Origin: CALMFQ01 sp964495595
GTDB taxonomy: Bacteria > Pseudomonadota > Gammaproteobacteria > Burkholderiales > SCOH01
NCBI GenBank assembly: GCA_964495595.1
Contig: CAZBWH010000024.1
Location: 1-38,943, forward strand
Length of the DNA stretch: 38,943 bases
Reading direction: 5' to 3'
This document shows, one piece after another, positions 15,742 through 25,105 of this stretch. The position numbers and the translations under genes are program-made. The notes beneath the pieces were generated by a model, which did not search any database, had not been told where the DNA came from, and saw nothing but the letters and a program-made list of their open reading frames with translations. The stretch's first letter is position 1; each line of letters opens with the position of its first letter.

Positions 15742-18528
15742 ATGCAGGCAGGAGCCAACCCGACGCCGGCACACCCTCTGCCCCGGCAGACCGGATTCAC
15801 CCCTGGCAGCCCCCTGCTGCCTCTGGTGCTGTCGCTGGCCACGCTGGCAGCACATGCCGACAGTCTGGCGATATTCTACGGGCAGAATCCGCCGCTGACC
15901 GACCTGCAGGCTTACGATCATATCGTCGTCGAGCCAGCTGCCCTCAATCGTGCGCCGGCACCGGCCGGCAATCGCTGGTATGCCTATGTCAGCGTGGGCG
16001 AAGTGGCTGCGCAACGCGAATACCGCAACCGGATGCCGGCCCACTGGCTGGCAGGCCACAATCCGGACTGGGACAGTGAGATCGTCGACCAGAGCCAGCC
16101 AGACTGGCCAGGCTTTTTTGTCGAACAGGTTGTCAGCCCATTGTGGCAGCGCGGCTATCGCGGGCTGTTTCTCGACACACTGGACAGCTACCAGCGGATC
16201 GCCCGCACCCCGCAAGCGCAGTTGGCACAACAACAAGGGCTGATCCGGGTCATTCAGGCCATCCGGCAACGCTTTCCCGAGATGAAACTGATCGCCAACC
16301 GGGGATTTGAACTGCTGCCGGCGATCGCCGGGCAACTGGAAATGGTCGTCGCAGAATCGCTCTATCAGAGCTGGGACGCCAGCCAGCACATCTACCGCAG
16401 CCAGTCCGCCGCCGACAGTGACTGGCTGCGCGAGCAATTGCGCATGGCCCGGCAACGCTACGGACTCAAGGCCGCAGCCATCGACTATGTCGACCCGGCC
16501 CAGCCGGAGCTGGCGCGCCAGACAGCCAGACGCATCCTGGCCGATGGGTTCATTCCCTGGGTCAGCACCCCGGCGCTGGACCGGATGGGCACAGGCGACA
16601 TCGACATCGTGCCGCGGCGGGTTCTGATCCTGCACGACAGCGTGAGCGCTGAGAATTTCATCAAAAGCGATGCAATACGCTATCTCACCCTGCCGCTGCA
16701 ACATCTCGGCCTGGTGCCGGCCTATCACGATCTGTCGCTTGGCCCGCCTGCCGCGGTGCACGATAGCGGGCTGGCCGGGATCGTTGTCTGGAGCGACAGC
16801 GGCCGGATTGCCGCGCTCGAACCCTGGTTAGCCCGCCAGCGGCAGAACGGCACACCGATCGCGCTGTTCGGCTCGCTCCCGGCAACCGGTCGCAAGCTGG
16901 CTGACTGGGGCCTACAGGCCACCCCCACCAGCGATTCAGATCGCGGCCCGCTGACCATCGGCACCCGCCACCCGGCCGTCGGGTTTGAGGCACCGCCATT
17001 GCCGCAGGAAGCACAACTGCAGGCCGTCACCCTGAGCCAGCCCGGCGAGCGCTGGCTGACCCTGCAGCGTAACGGCCAACCGCTGTCCGACGCGATTGCC
17101 ATGACCAGCTGGGGCGGCTATCTGCTGCCACCATTCGGCGTGATCGAACTGCCCAACGATACCCAGCGCTGGGTGACCGACCCGTTCCGTTTCCTGCAAG
17201 CCGCGCTGCGCCTGCCGGCGGTGCCGGTGCCCGACGTCACCACCGACCACGGGCGACGCACCCTGCTGGTTCATATCGATGGCGACGGCTTCGCCAGCCG
17301 CTCCGAGCTGCCTGGCACCCCGTTTGCCAGCGAGGTCATGCGCGACGAGATCCTGCGCCGCTACCGGCTGCCAGCCACCGTGTCAGTGATCGAAGGCGAA
17401 ACCGGCAGCCAGGGTGTGTTCGGCAGCATTTCGCCCACGCTGGAAAACATCGCCCGGCAAATCTTTGCCGAGCCCTACATCGAACCTGCCAGCCATTCGT
17501 TTTCTCACCCGTTCAAATGGCAGCAACTGGCCAGCGATAGCGATTCCGGCGACGGCTACAACCTGCCGATCCGCGGCTACCGCTTCGATCTGGCGCGCGA
17601 GGTGGATGGCTCGCTGGGCTACCTCAACCAGCGGTTGCTGCCAGCCGGCAAACGGGCAGGGGTATTTCTCTGGACCGGCGATTGCAACCCCGGCCCCGAC
17701 GCCCTGGCACAGGCCGACGCTGCCGGCGTACTGGCCATGAACGGAGGCGAAACCGTCATGACCCGCAGCCTGCCCAGCCTGACCGCGATTGCACCGTTCG
17801 GGGCTCCCAAGGGGCCACACTTTCAGGTGTTTGCCCCCAATCAGAACGAAAATGTCTACACCAATAACTGGACCGGGCCGTTTTACGGCTTTGACCGGGT
17901 CATCGAGACCTTTGAGCTCACCGACCGGCCGCGACGGCTGAAGCCGGTCAACATCTACTTTCACACCTACGCAGCCAGCAAGCTGGCATCGCTCAGATCC
18001 CTGCACAAGATATTCCAGTGGGCACTCAGCCGCCCCAGTCACCCGGTGTTCGCCTCGGATTACATCCGCCGTATCCACGATTTCAACCAGATCGCCATTC
18101 GCCGCATCGACGGTGGCTGGCAGATCAGGGGCGCGCAGCATCTGCGGCAATTGCGGATCGACGACAGCGCCGGCTACCCCGACCTGCAACGCAGCCAGGG
18201 CGTGCTGGGCTACTGGCAGGAAGGCACGCACCGCTACATTCACCTAGGCAGCAGCGAAGCCACGCTGATCCTGCAGCCGACACCGCCCGACTCGCCGTAT
18301 CTGGCGCAATCGAACGGCAAACTGACCGGGTGGCAGATCACCCCGTCAGGCATCGAAGCCAGCCTGGCCGGCCAGGTGCCGCTGCAATTCGTGCTGGCCA
18401 ACCTCAAGGGATGCCGGTTTGTTGCCGATAAGCGCCCCGTGCGGCCGGTCCGGACAGACGGCCCGTTTACCCATTTCAAGCTCACAGCCCATGCTATTGC
18501 CTCGTTCCGCGCAGACTGCCAGCCTTAA
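15742..18528 (+). CDS. pelA: PelA: periplasmic Pel deacetylase and glycoside hydrolase
   Basis: PelA partly deacetylates the Pel polysaccharide (a GalNAc/GalN polymer) and also cleaves it with its N-terminal hydrolase domain. From the ATG at 15742 it has 928 residues (P. aeruginosa about 948). It has a signal peptide ending near AAHADS, the TM1410-like hydrolase domain with E205 in VVAESLYQSWD, a central domain, the deacetylase metal site HIDGDGF (D513, D515) and SHSFSHP (H585, H589), and a C-terminal beta-rich domain. The frame is open to an ATG at 15643, only 16 bases from dacB, and neither ATG has a good ribosome binding site. I chose 15742 because it leaves promoter space and a more usual signal peptide. 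It overlaps pelB by 38 bases. Confidence 0.95.
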   Translation: MQAGANPTPAHPLPRQTGFTPGSPLLPLVLSLATLAAHADSLAIFYGQNPPLTDLQAYDHIVVEPAALNRAPAPAGNRWYAYVSVGEVAAQREYRNRMPAHWLAGHNPDWDSEIVDQSQPDWPGFFVEQVVSPLWQRGYRGLFLDTLDSYQRIARTPQAQLAQQQGLIRVIQAIRQRFPEMKLIANRGFELLPAIAGQLEMVVAESLYQSWDASQHIYRSQSAADSDWLREQLRMARQRYGLKAAAIDYVDPAQPELARQTARRILADGFIPWVSTPALDRMGTGDIDIVPRRVLILHDSVSAENFIKSDAIRYLTLPLQHLGLVPAYHDLSLGPPAAVHDSGLAGIVVWSDSGRIAALEPWLARQRQNGTPIALFGSLPATGRKLADWGLQATPTSDSDRGPLTIGTRHPAVGFEAPPLPQEAQLQAVTLSQPGERWLTLQRNGQPLSDAIAMTSWGGYLLPPFGVIELPNDTQRWVTDPFRFLQAALRLPAVPVPDVTTDHGRRTLLVHIDGDGFASRSELPGTPFASEVMRDEILRRYRLPATVSVIEGETGSQGVFGSISPTLENIARQIFAEPYIEPASHSFSHPFKWQQLASDSDSGDGYNLPIRGYRFDLAREVDGSLGYLNQRLLPAGKRAGVFLWTGDCNPGPDALAQADAAGVLAMNGGETVMTRSLPSLTAIAPFGAPKGPHFQVFAPNQNENVYTNNWTGPFYGFDRVIETFELTDRPRRLKPVNIYFHTYAASKLASLRSLHKIFQWALSRPSHPVFASDYIRRIHDFNQIAIRRIDGGWQIRGAQHLRQLRIDDSAGYPDLQRSQGVLGYWQEGTHRYIHLGSSEATLILQPTPPDSPYLAQSNGKLTGWQITPSGIEASLAGQVPLQFVLANLKGCRFVADKRPVRPVRTDGPFTHFKLTAHAIASFRADCQP

Positions 18529-21500
18529 GCCGCGAGAGCGGTTGTTTCCCTGGTGGACGATGGCCCTGTTCGGCCTGGGCATCGCCGGCGCATTGCTGCT
18601 GTTTTTTCCGCAGCGCTGGTTGCTGTCACAGGTCGAGCAGACCCACCCGGGCGACCGGCTCAGCACCGAATACCTGGAAGCCCTGATCCGCTCACAACCG
18701 GGCGACACGGCGCTGCGGCTGGCATTGGCCCGCCAGTATCTGGCCGCACGACAATGGCCGGCAGCCGACCGTACCCTGCAGCCGCTCCTGGATGCCAGTG
18801 ACCCCGAACCCCGTTCTGCCGCACGGCTGCTGGCATTCGACAGTCTGGCCGGGCAGCTTGCTGCAACACAGGAAGGCGCCGGCGAGCGGGCCAGCCTGCT
18901 ACAGCAACTGTGGCAACTGGCACGCCACAGCGCACTGACCTCGTCTCGCTGGCTGACACTTGCCAACCTGGCAGAAGGCCAGCAGCAGGCAGGCATTGCC
19001 GAATTCGCATTCCGCAAACTGACCGAAATCCACCCCGACCAAGCCTTGCTGTGGCTAGAACGCAGTGCCGTGCTACAACTGGCCCAGGGCCACTATCAAT
19101 CCGCTGCCGACCGATATTTCCGCGCCATGCAGCAGGCCCAGGGCCGCAGCCGGCAACGACATTTTTTTCTGCAGGGAATGCGCAGCCTGCAATCGGGAAA
19201 CCTGCTGCCAGAGGCCCTCGCATCTGCGCGGCGTTATGGCGGGCCCTTGCGCGACGATCGTGACACGCTGGTGTTCCTGATCCAGCTTTGCCGTGCGGCC
19301 GGCGATCTGAACGAGGCGGAGCGATATGCACGACGACTGCTGAAGATGAGTCTGTGGCAAGAACTGCAACGGGCACTGGCGCTGCAGCAGGCCTTGCCTG
19401 CCGACACAGACCACTGGCAAACCGTCACCGCAACCGGCCCGCTGGCGCCGTTCGACGAAGAGGCCTACCGCCTTGGCTTTGATGTATTGCTGGCCAACCG
19501 CAAACTGCAGGATGCCCAGCAGGTTGCCGAACGTGCGGTCAGCCAGCAGCCGGATGACCTGTCGTGGCGCAAGCGGCTGGCACAGGTTGCGGAATGGAAC
19601 CAGCAGCCAGCGCTGGCCCTGCAGCACTGGCTGTTGCTGGCCCGACGCGGCGGCAGCCACGAAGCCTGGCAGGCCGTGCTGCGACTGGCTCCCGGGCTGC
19701 ACGACGATGACGCGCTGCTGGCAGCCTGGCAGCATCAGGCCGAGCGCGGGGCATTGACCGAAGTGCAATGGCGTTTGCTGGTGGATCTATACGAACGCAA
19801 TGGCGAGCCGCTGGCTGCAGCCCGCTACCTGCTGCAGCGCCACCGGACTCGCCCCCAGGCCATGCTGCTGGAGCTGGCCGGCGATCTGCTGCAGCGATCC
19901 GGGGAAGACGAGCAAGCGATTGCGGCCTTCCAGCAACTGGCTCGCGATAACGGCCTGACCCCGGAACTGGCACTGAAAATCGCCACGCTACAATACAGTC
20001 TGGGCGGACTGGCCGACGCCCATGCCACGCTGCGCCGTGCACAGCCGCTAGCAGAGCATGCGCCGGACAGCTACTGGCGTACCCTGGCCAGATTGGCCTG
20101 GCAACTGCAGGATCGCCACACGGCAGTCAGTGCCTACCGGCGGCTGATCGACCGGCAAGGCTACACCCGAGCGGATCTGGAACAGTTGATCAACACCCTG
20201 GAATCGGACCAGCCCGCCAGTGCAGCGTTGCTGGCCGAACGCTTGCATCGTGAATTCGGCAGCCCGCGGCACATCCTGCTGGCCCTGTTGCTGCACGGCC
20301 AGCTCGGGCAATGGCCGGCAGCAGCCCGATTGCTGGCAGGGCTGGATCCGGCCACGCGACAGGCGCTGGCGGCCGAGCCTGCCTTCTGGTCGATCAGCGC
20401 CCAGATCCACCACCAGTCCGGCCAGCAGTCACAGGCACTGGCTGCCGCAGAACAGGCACTGGCACTGACCCCCGCAGATCCGGCCAACCGGCAGGCGCTA
20501 CTCTGGCTATTGATCGACTATCGCCGTCACGGGGCTTTACGCCGGCAACTGCTGGCCTGGCTGCCCGATGCCAGGCAAGACCCTGGCTACCGCGAAAGCT
20601 ACGCAGCCGGCTGGTTGAGCCTGGGTGAAGCGCGCAAGGCACTGCCATGGTTCACGGCACTGACCAGCAGCAAACACAGCGACCCGCTTTGGTTAATGAA
20701 CTACGCCGACGCGCTGGAACAGGCCGTCGAGCCCGATCTGGCCTGGCGCATCCGCCGCCACCTGTGGCAAGGGCTGCTGGATCAGCCAGCCCGGCGCCCT
20801 GACCTGCCCCTGGTGCAACAGGCGCGGCTGGCGCTGCAGTTCGCGCCTTCCGGCCACAGTGCCGGCATCATGCGGCAACTGCTGCGTCAGGATACGGCGT
20901 CCGGCCCCGCAACGCCTGAAGGCGCCCAGGCGGCCGAGCTGACGCTTGCCTGGGCCCTGTCCACCGAACAGGATCACGCCGCCCGCGCATGGCTGCTGAC
21001 GCGTTACGCGGCGCAGCAACAACGGCCGCACTGGGCCGAGCTGTCGCTGGCGCTGCAAGCACACGACACCCCGCAGTTGCAGCGCCTGCTGGACGGGCCG
21101 CTGAGTACGTTGCCGGTCAACGACGCAATCGAAGCCGCCCGACTGCTCAAGCGCAACGGCCAGGCCACCCAGTTAGCGTTCGACCGGCTGGACACCCTCG
21201 ACCACGACGCCGCAACCCACGCCCAGCTGGCAGAAACTGTGCTGGCCCAGACCAGCCAGATCGCCATTCGGCTCGATCAGCAGCGAATGGGCGGCGTCCG
21301 GCACGCCGGGCAGGTGCTGGCGATGACGACAGCCATCACCCCTGCGCTACGCTTCAGTCTGGAACTGGGCCAGAGGCAGCAATCCCTCCGTGCCGGCGGC
21401 CCGTTCCCGCTCCCGCCCGATCCGCTGCCCGATCTCAACCCGGCCATTCCGGCCAGACTCACCCACTGGCAGGCAGACTGGCATCTGCAAGACGCAACCG

Positions 21501-22210
21501 GCAGCACCCGTGTCACACTGGGGCAACGCAACCCCGCCCAACCGCTGACCTCCCTGCTGCTGTCGCGCGAGCTACGCATCGACCGCATGCTCGACCTGCA
21601 GCTTTCTGCCGCCGCGAACCAGCCGGTCGAGTACAGTGACCGGCTCTGGGCCCTGGGCAACAAGCATCTCGTGCAGGCCGGATTGCGTTTCAAGCCCGAC
21701 CGGCTGGACTACTTCAGCCTGAGCTGGCGCCAGGAACAGCTCAGCTCCCTGATGCGCGCCGATCTGGGGCGTGCCCGCATCCTGCAGTGGGAACTCGGGC
21801 AGCGGTTTCGCACTGAATACCCGGACTGGACTCTGCGTTTGTCCGGATACAGCAATCGCTTTCGCCCGCAGCCATTCGATTTTGCCCGGCTGGCCTCCAA
21901 TCTGCCGACCGCCCTGCCAGACGATGAACTGGATCGCTGGCTGCTGCCCACCGACAGCAGCGCCATTGGCCTGAATATCGGCTTCGGGCAGCAGTACGCT
22001 GACGATTACACCCGTGCAATGCGGCCTTACGGCGATATCGGCGTGTCGCGCAGCCGCAATGCCGACCTGGGTTACAACTGGCTACTGGGGATCGCCGGCA
22101 GTGTGACCGGCACGGATCACTTGAGCGCCTGGTTCAGCGGCAGCCGGACCCGCAACAGCATCACCCCCGACAGCAGCACGATCGGATTGACCTACACTCT
22201 GAATTACTGA
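18491..22210 (+). CDS. pelB: PelB: outer-membrane Pel export porin with TPR superhelix
   Basis: A 1,239-residue protein (P. aeruginosa about 1,193) that exports Pel through the outer membrane. It has an N-terminal membrane helix (WTMALFGLGIAGALLLFF), then a long run of TPR helices (roughly residues 60-880) that binds PelA in the periplasm. A C-terminal beta-barrel (about 900-1239) ends in an aromatic-terminated strand, GLTYTLNY. Large runs of Leu/Ala/Gln helices (LLAERLHREFG, AARYLLQRHR) fit TPR repeats. The ATG at 18491 lies inside the pelA end and is preceded by only a weak site, which implies coupling to pelA translation. An in-frame ATG at 18419 would overlap further and adds nothing recognisable. 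pelC follows after 11 bases. Confidence 0.94.
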   Translation: MLLPRSAQTASLKPRERLFPWWTMALFGLGIAGALLLFFPQRWLLSQVEQTHPGDRLSTEYLEALIRSQPGDTALRLALARQYLAARQWPAADRTLQPLLDASDPEPRSAARLLAFDSLAGQLAATQEGAGERASLLQQLWQLARHSALTSSRWLTLANLAEGQQQAGIAEFAFRKLTEIHPDQALLWLERSAVLQLAQGHYQSAADRYFRAMQQAQGRSRQRHFFLQGMRSLQSGNLLPEALASARRYGGPLRDDRDTLVFLIQLCRAAGDLNEAERYARRLLKMSLWQELQRALALQQALPADTDHWQTVTATGPLAPFDEEAYRLGFDVLLANRKLQDAQQVAERAVSQQPDDLSWRKRLAQVAEWNQQPALALQHWLLLARRGGSHEAWQAVLRLAPGLHDDDALLAAWQHQAERGALTEVQWRLLVDLYERNGEPLAAARYLLQRHRTRPQAMLLELAGDLLQRSGEDEQAIAAFQQLARDNGLTPELALKIATLQYSLGGLADAHATLRRAQPLAEHAPDSYWRTLARLAWQLQDRHTAVSAYRRLIDRQGYTRADLEQLINTLESDQPASAALLAERLHREFGSPRHILLALLLHGQLGQWPAAARLLAGLDPATRQALAAEPAFWSISAQIHHQSGQQSQALAAAEQALALTPADPANRQALLWLLIDYRRHGALRRQLLAWLPDARQDPGYRESYAAGWLSLGEARKALPWFTALTSSKHSDPLWLMNYADALEQAVEPDLAWRIRRHLWQGLLDQPARRPDLPLVQQARLALQFAPSGHSAGIMRQLLRQDTASGPATPEGAQAAELTLAWALSTEQDHAARAWLLTRYAAQQQRPHWAELSLALQAHDTPQLQRLLDGPLSTLPVNDAIEAARLLKRNGQATQLAFDRLDTLDHDAATHAQLAETVLAQTSQIAIRLDQQRMGGVRHAGQVLAMTTAITPALRFSLELGQRQQSLRAGGPFPLPPDPLPDLNPAIPARLTHWQADWHLQDATGSTRVTLGQRNPAQPLTSLLLSRELRIDRMLDLQLSAAANQPVEYSDRLWALGNKHLVQAGLRFKPDRLDYFSLSWRQEQLSSLMRADLGRARILQWELGQRFRTEYPDWTLRLSGYSNRFRPQPFDFARLASNLPTALPDDELDRWLLPTDSSAIGLNIGFGQQYADDYTRAMRPYGDIGVSRSRNADLGYNWLLGIAGSVTGTDHLSAWFSGSRTRNSITPDSSTIGLTYTLNY

Positions 22211-22221
22211 AAGGATCCCGA

Positions 22222-22746
22222 ATGAAACGCCTTTGCCTTGCCGGCCTGCTGGCCACTCCCCTGCTCTTTGCCTGCAGCACGGTCAGGACCAGCCCGCCCG
22301 CAGAGCCGCTGGACCGCAATGCCACCTGGGCCCTGCTGCCGATCGTCAATCAGACCGAAACGCCGCAGGCCGGGCTGCGCGCCGAAGCCCTAGTCGAGAG
22401 CACGCTGCGCACCAGTGGAATCGGCAACCTGCGCCACTATCCGGTAAAACTGAACCCGGAAACCCTGTTCGAGCCGGCCGAACGCAAGGTTGCTGAAGAC
22501 GCACGGCAATGGGCCGTCCAGCAAGGGCTGCGCTACGGCGTAACCGGCAATGTGACCGAATGGCGCTACAAGGTTGGGGTCGATGGTGAACCGGCAGTCG
22601 GCCTGACCCTGCAGATCATCGACCTGCCCAGCGGCCGCGTGGTGTGGAGCGGCAGCGGGGGCAAAACAGGCTACAGCCGCGAATCGCTGGCCGGCACGGC
22701 ACAGCAGTTGGTCAACACCCTGCTGGCTGGAGCCGGGCTACAGTGA
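22222..22746 (+). CDS. pelC: PelC: outer-membrane lipoprotein of the Pel secretion complex
   Basis: A 174-residue lipoprotein that in P. aeruginosa forms a 12-subunit ring under PelB and guides the cationic polymer. The signal peptide MKRLCLAGLLATPLLFAC has the lipidated Cys at 18 followed by Ser, consistent with outer-membrane sorting. The body (WALLPIVNQTETPQAG, ALVESTLRTSGI, YGVTGNVTEWRYKVGVDGEPAVGLTL as short blocks) fits the family. The start has AAGGAT five bases upstream. The stop overlaps the GTG start of pelD by four bases. Confidence 0.94.
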   Translation: MKRLCLAGLLATPLLFACSTVRTSPPAEPLDRNATWALLPIVNQTETPQAGLRAEALVESTLRTSGIGNLRHYPVKLNPETLFEPAERKVAEDARQWAVQQGLRYGVTGNVTEWRYKVGVDGEPAVGLTLQIIDLPSGRVVWSGSGGKTGYSRESLAGTAQQLVNTLLAGAGLQ

Positions 22747-24083
22747 AGCCAGCCGACCTGATTCCCCATCTGGCGCCCACCGGCCGGCCATTTTGGGTCT
22801 GGCTGGAAACACTCGCCATCACGGTCATTGCCGTAGGCGGCGGCATGCTGCTCAGTCCCGGTGACCCCTTGTTCATCCACGGCCCGTTTCCCTGGGCCTG
22901 GTTTGCCCCGATCCTGCTGGCGCTGCGCTACGGCGCGCTGTCTGGCGTAGCATCGGCCGGGTTGATGCTGCTGGCGTGGCTAGGCACCTTGCGGATCGGG
23001 CTGGTCAGCGAGGCAGATTTTCCCAAGCTGTATTTTCTCGGCGGCCTGCTGGCCACGCTGCTGTGCGGGCAATTCAGCGGTCTGTGGCGTACCCGGATGC
23101 GGCGCATCCAGGAAGTGAACGAATACATCGACCATCGGCTGGAAGACCTGACCCAGCGACTTTACCTGTTGCGACTGTCGCACGACCGGCTGGAGCAAAG
23201 TCTGCTCAGCAAGCCCGTTACCCTACGCGATGCACTGGGCAAGCTCAGGCGGCTGATCCGTGATCAGAACGGAACCGGCGAGCCCTTGCCGGCAGCCGAT
23301 GAATTCCTGTCGTTCCTGGCTCAGTTCTGCCAGCTTGAAATCGCCTCGCTGCACCGGATGAAAGGCCGAAAAGTCCCCGAACCCACTCCCCAGGCGGTGG
23401 TTGGCGGTGCCACCCCGCTCGACCCGGACGACCCATTGGTGCAGTTTGCGCTGGCCCGCCAGCAACTGTCACACGTCCAGCACCTAGAGCCGGGGCAGGC
23501 ACAATCCAGCCGGTATCTGGTGGTGGCTCCGGTCAGGACCAGCCTGACTCAAACCCTCGGCCTGCTGGCCGTCGAACGGATGCCCTTTTTTGCCCTGAAT
23601 GACGAAACCCTGCAAACGCTGACCGTGCTCACCGCCTATTACGCCGATCACTTGATTGCCGCTGACGCGGCCGCCCCGCTGCGCGAAGCCCTGCCCGACT
23701 GCCCGGACCAGTTTGCCGAAGAAGTACTCAAGCTAGCCCGCATCGAACGCGACACGGGTATTCCCAGCCATATCGTGGCCCTGTCGTTCGGCCGTAGCGG
23801 TAAACAGGAAGATGGTTTTGCGCTGGTGCAGCGCATGCAACGCTCGCTGGACCTGATCTGGGAACTGCGCGAAGGCGATGTGCGGATCATGCTGACGCTG
23901 ATGCCGCTAGCCGGGCCCAGCGCCGTGCAAGGCTATCTGAGCCGGATCGAAGCCGCGCTGAAGGATCAGCTGGGAGTCGATTTCACTACCGCCCGCATCC
24001 GCCCGCAGCATGCCAGCGTGGGCAGTGGCCAGGCACCCCTGCTGGTGCAGGACCTGATCACCACGTCACGGATCAACCGCTGA
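22743..24083 (+). CDS. pelD: PelD: inner-membrane c-di-GMP receptor
   Basis: PelD gates Pel synthesis by binding cyclic di-GMP. The protein has 446 residues (P. aeruginosa 455). It has four membrane helices (about 18-112), a coiled coil (about 120-155), a GAF domain (about 160-310) and a degenerate GGDEF domain (about 320-446). The c-di-GMP site is visible as R367-S-L-D370 in the RxxD motif, with R162 and R401 at the positions of the other binding arginines known in P. aeruginosa (R161, R402). The active-site GGDEF sequence is absent, so it should not make c-di-GMP. The start is GTG at 22743 in a four-base overlap with pelC. A 33-residue longer reading exists but lies inside pelC. Confidence 0.95.
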   Translation: MKPADLIPHLAPTGRPFWVWLETLAITVIAVGGGMLLSPGDPLFIHGPFPWAWFAPILLALRYGALSGVASAGLMLLAWLGTLRIGLVSEADFPKLYFLGGLLATLLCGQFSGLWRTRMRRIQEVNEYIDHRLEDLTQRLYLLRLSHDRLEQSLLSKPVTLRDALGKLRRLIRDQNGTGEPLPAADEFLSFLAQFCQLEIASLHRMKGRKVPEPTPQAVVGGATPLDPDDPLVQFALARQQLSHVQHLEPGQAQSSRYLVVAPVRTSLTQTLGLLAVERMPFFALNDETLQTLTVLTAYYADHLIAADAAAPLREALPDCPDQFAEEVLKLARIERDTGIPSHIVALSFGRSGKQEDGFALVQRMQRSLDLIWELREGDVRIMLTLMPLAGPSAVQGYLSRIEAALKDQLGVDFTTARIRPQHASVGSGQAPLLVQDLITTSRINR

Positions 24084-25105
24084 TGCTCAATCTGAAACTG
24101 GCCTCACTGGCCATTGCTCTCGAATCCGGCGCACTGGCCAGCCTGCTGACCGATGCGCCACCACCGGCAGTCATGGCCGGGTTCCTGTTACTGCACGCTG
24201 GCGCCAGCGCCTGCCTGGCGCTGTTTGCCTGGGCATTGCTGCCCGCCCACTACCGGCGGCCAAGGGGCTGGACCCTGCTGTTTCTGTTCAGCTTCAGCTT
24301 TTTCATCCCGCTGCTGGGCCTGATCGGACTATTTGCCGGCATCCTGGTCGCCACCTATCTGCCCCGCGCCCGGCACAGCGATCCGTTCGACACCGTATCC
24401 ATTCCCGAATATGCCAACCTGTCGGCCAACGCTCGGGCAGGCTTCGATGCAGGCGGCATCCGTGCCCGGTTGCAAGACCGTACGGCCAGCCTGGAATCGC
24501 GGCTGAAAGCGATGATGGCGATCCAGCAAATGCCCAGCCGCCTGTCCAGCCCGCTGCTGCGGGAAATGCTGACCGACCCGGCCGATGACATCCGCCTGGT
24601 AGCCTACGGCATGCTCGACCAGCGCGAAAAGGCGATCAACCAGAAAATCAATGAGGAACTGGCCAATCTTGAGCAACACCCCGGCACAGCCGCCCGCCAG
24701 GTGTCGCTGCGCCATCTGGCCGAGCTTTACTGGGAGCTGGTTTACCAGGGGTTGGTACAGGGCGATGTGCGCAAACATGCCATCGACCAGTCGATGGAGT
24801 TTGTCGCCCAGTCGCTGCAACTGGCGCCGGAAGACCCGGGACTGTGGGTATTGCAGGGCAAGCTGATCAACGAACTCGGGCAGGTCAGCGCCGCCCGCGT
24901 CGCGTTCGATCGCGCCATGCAACTGGGATACCCGGCCATCCGCCTGCTGCCCTACCAGGCAGAAATCGCTTTCAACCAGCGCGACTTTCGCCAGGTGCAA
25001 TTGCTGCTGCAAGCCATGTCGACCCTGGACAACGCCCCCAGTACCCAGGCGCTGGTCCGTTTCTGGTGCCAACCCGATACTTCTGACAAGGCTACCCCCA
25101 CATGA
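24083..25105 (+). CDS. pelE: PelE: inner-membrane TPR protein of the Pel synthase complex
   Basis: A 340-residue protein (P. aeruginosa about 329) with two to three N-terminal membrane helices (within residues 1-90; ALLPAHYRRPRGWTLLFLFSF region). A cytoplasmic helical part of TPR type follows (residues about 190-330). In the Pel synthase complex PelE joins PelD and PelG and helps recruit PelF. The ATG at 24083 overlaps the pelD stop by one base, and the pelE stop overlaps pelF by four, so the stretch is translationally coupled. Identity rests on family features plus the fixed gene order. Confidence 0.92.
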   Translation: MLNLKLASLAIALESGALASLLTDAPPPAVMAGFLLLHAGASACLALFAWALLPAHYRRPRGWTLLFLFSFSFFIPLLGLIGLFAGILVATYLPRARHSDPFDTVSIPEYANLSANARAGFDAGGIRARLQDRTASLESRLKAMMAIQQMPSRLSSPLLREMLTDPADDIRLVAYGMLDQREKAINQKINEELANLEQHPGTAARQVSLRHLAELYWELVYQGLVQGDVRKHAIDQSMEFVAQSLQLAPEDPGLWVLQGKLINELGQVSAARVAFDRAMQLGYPAIRLLPYQAEIAFNQRDFRQVQLLLQAMSTLDNAPSTQALVRFWCQPDTSDKATPT

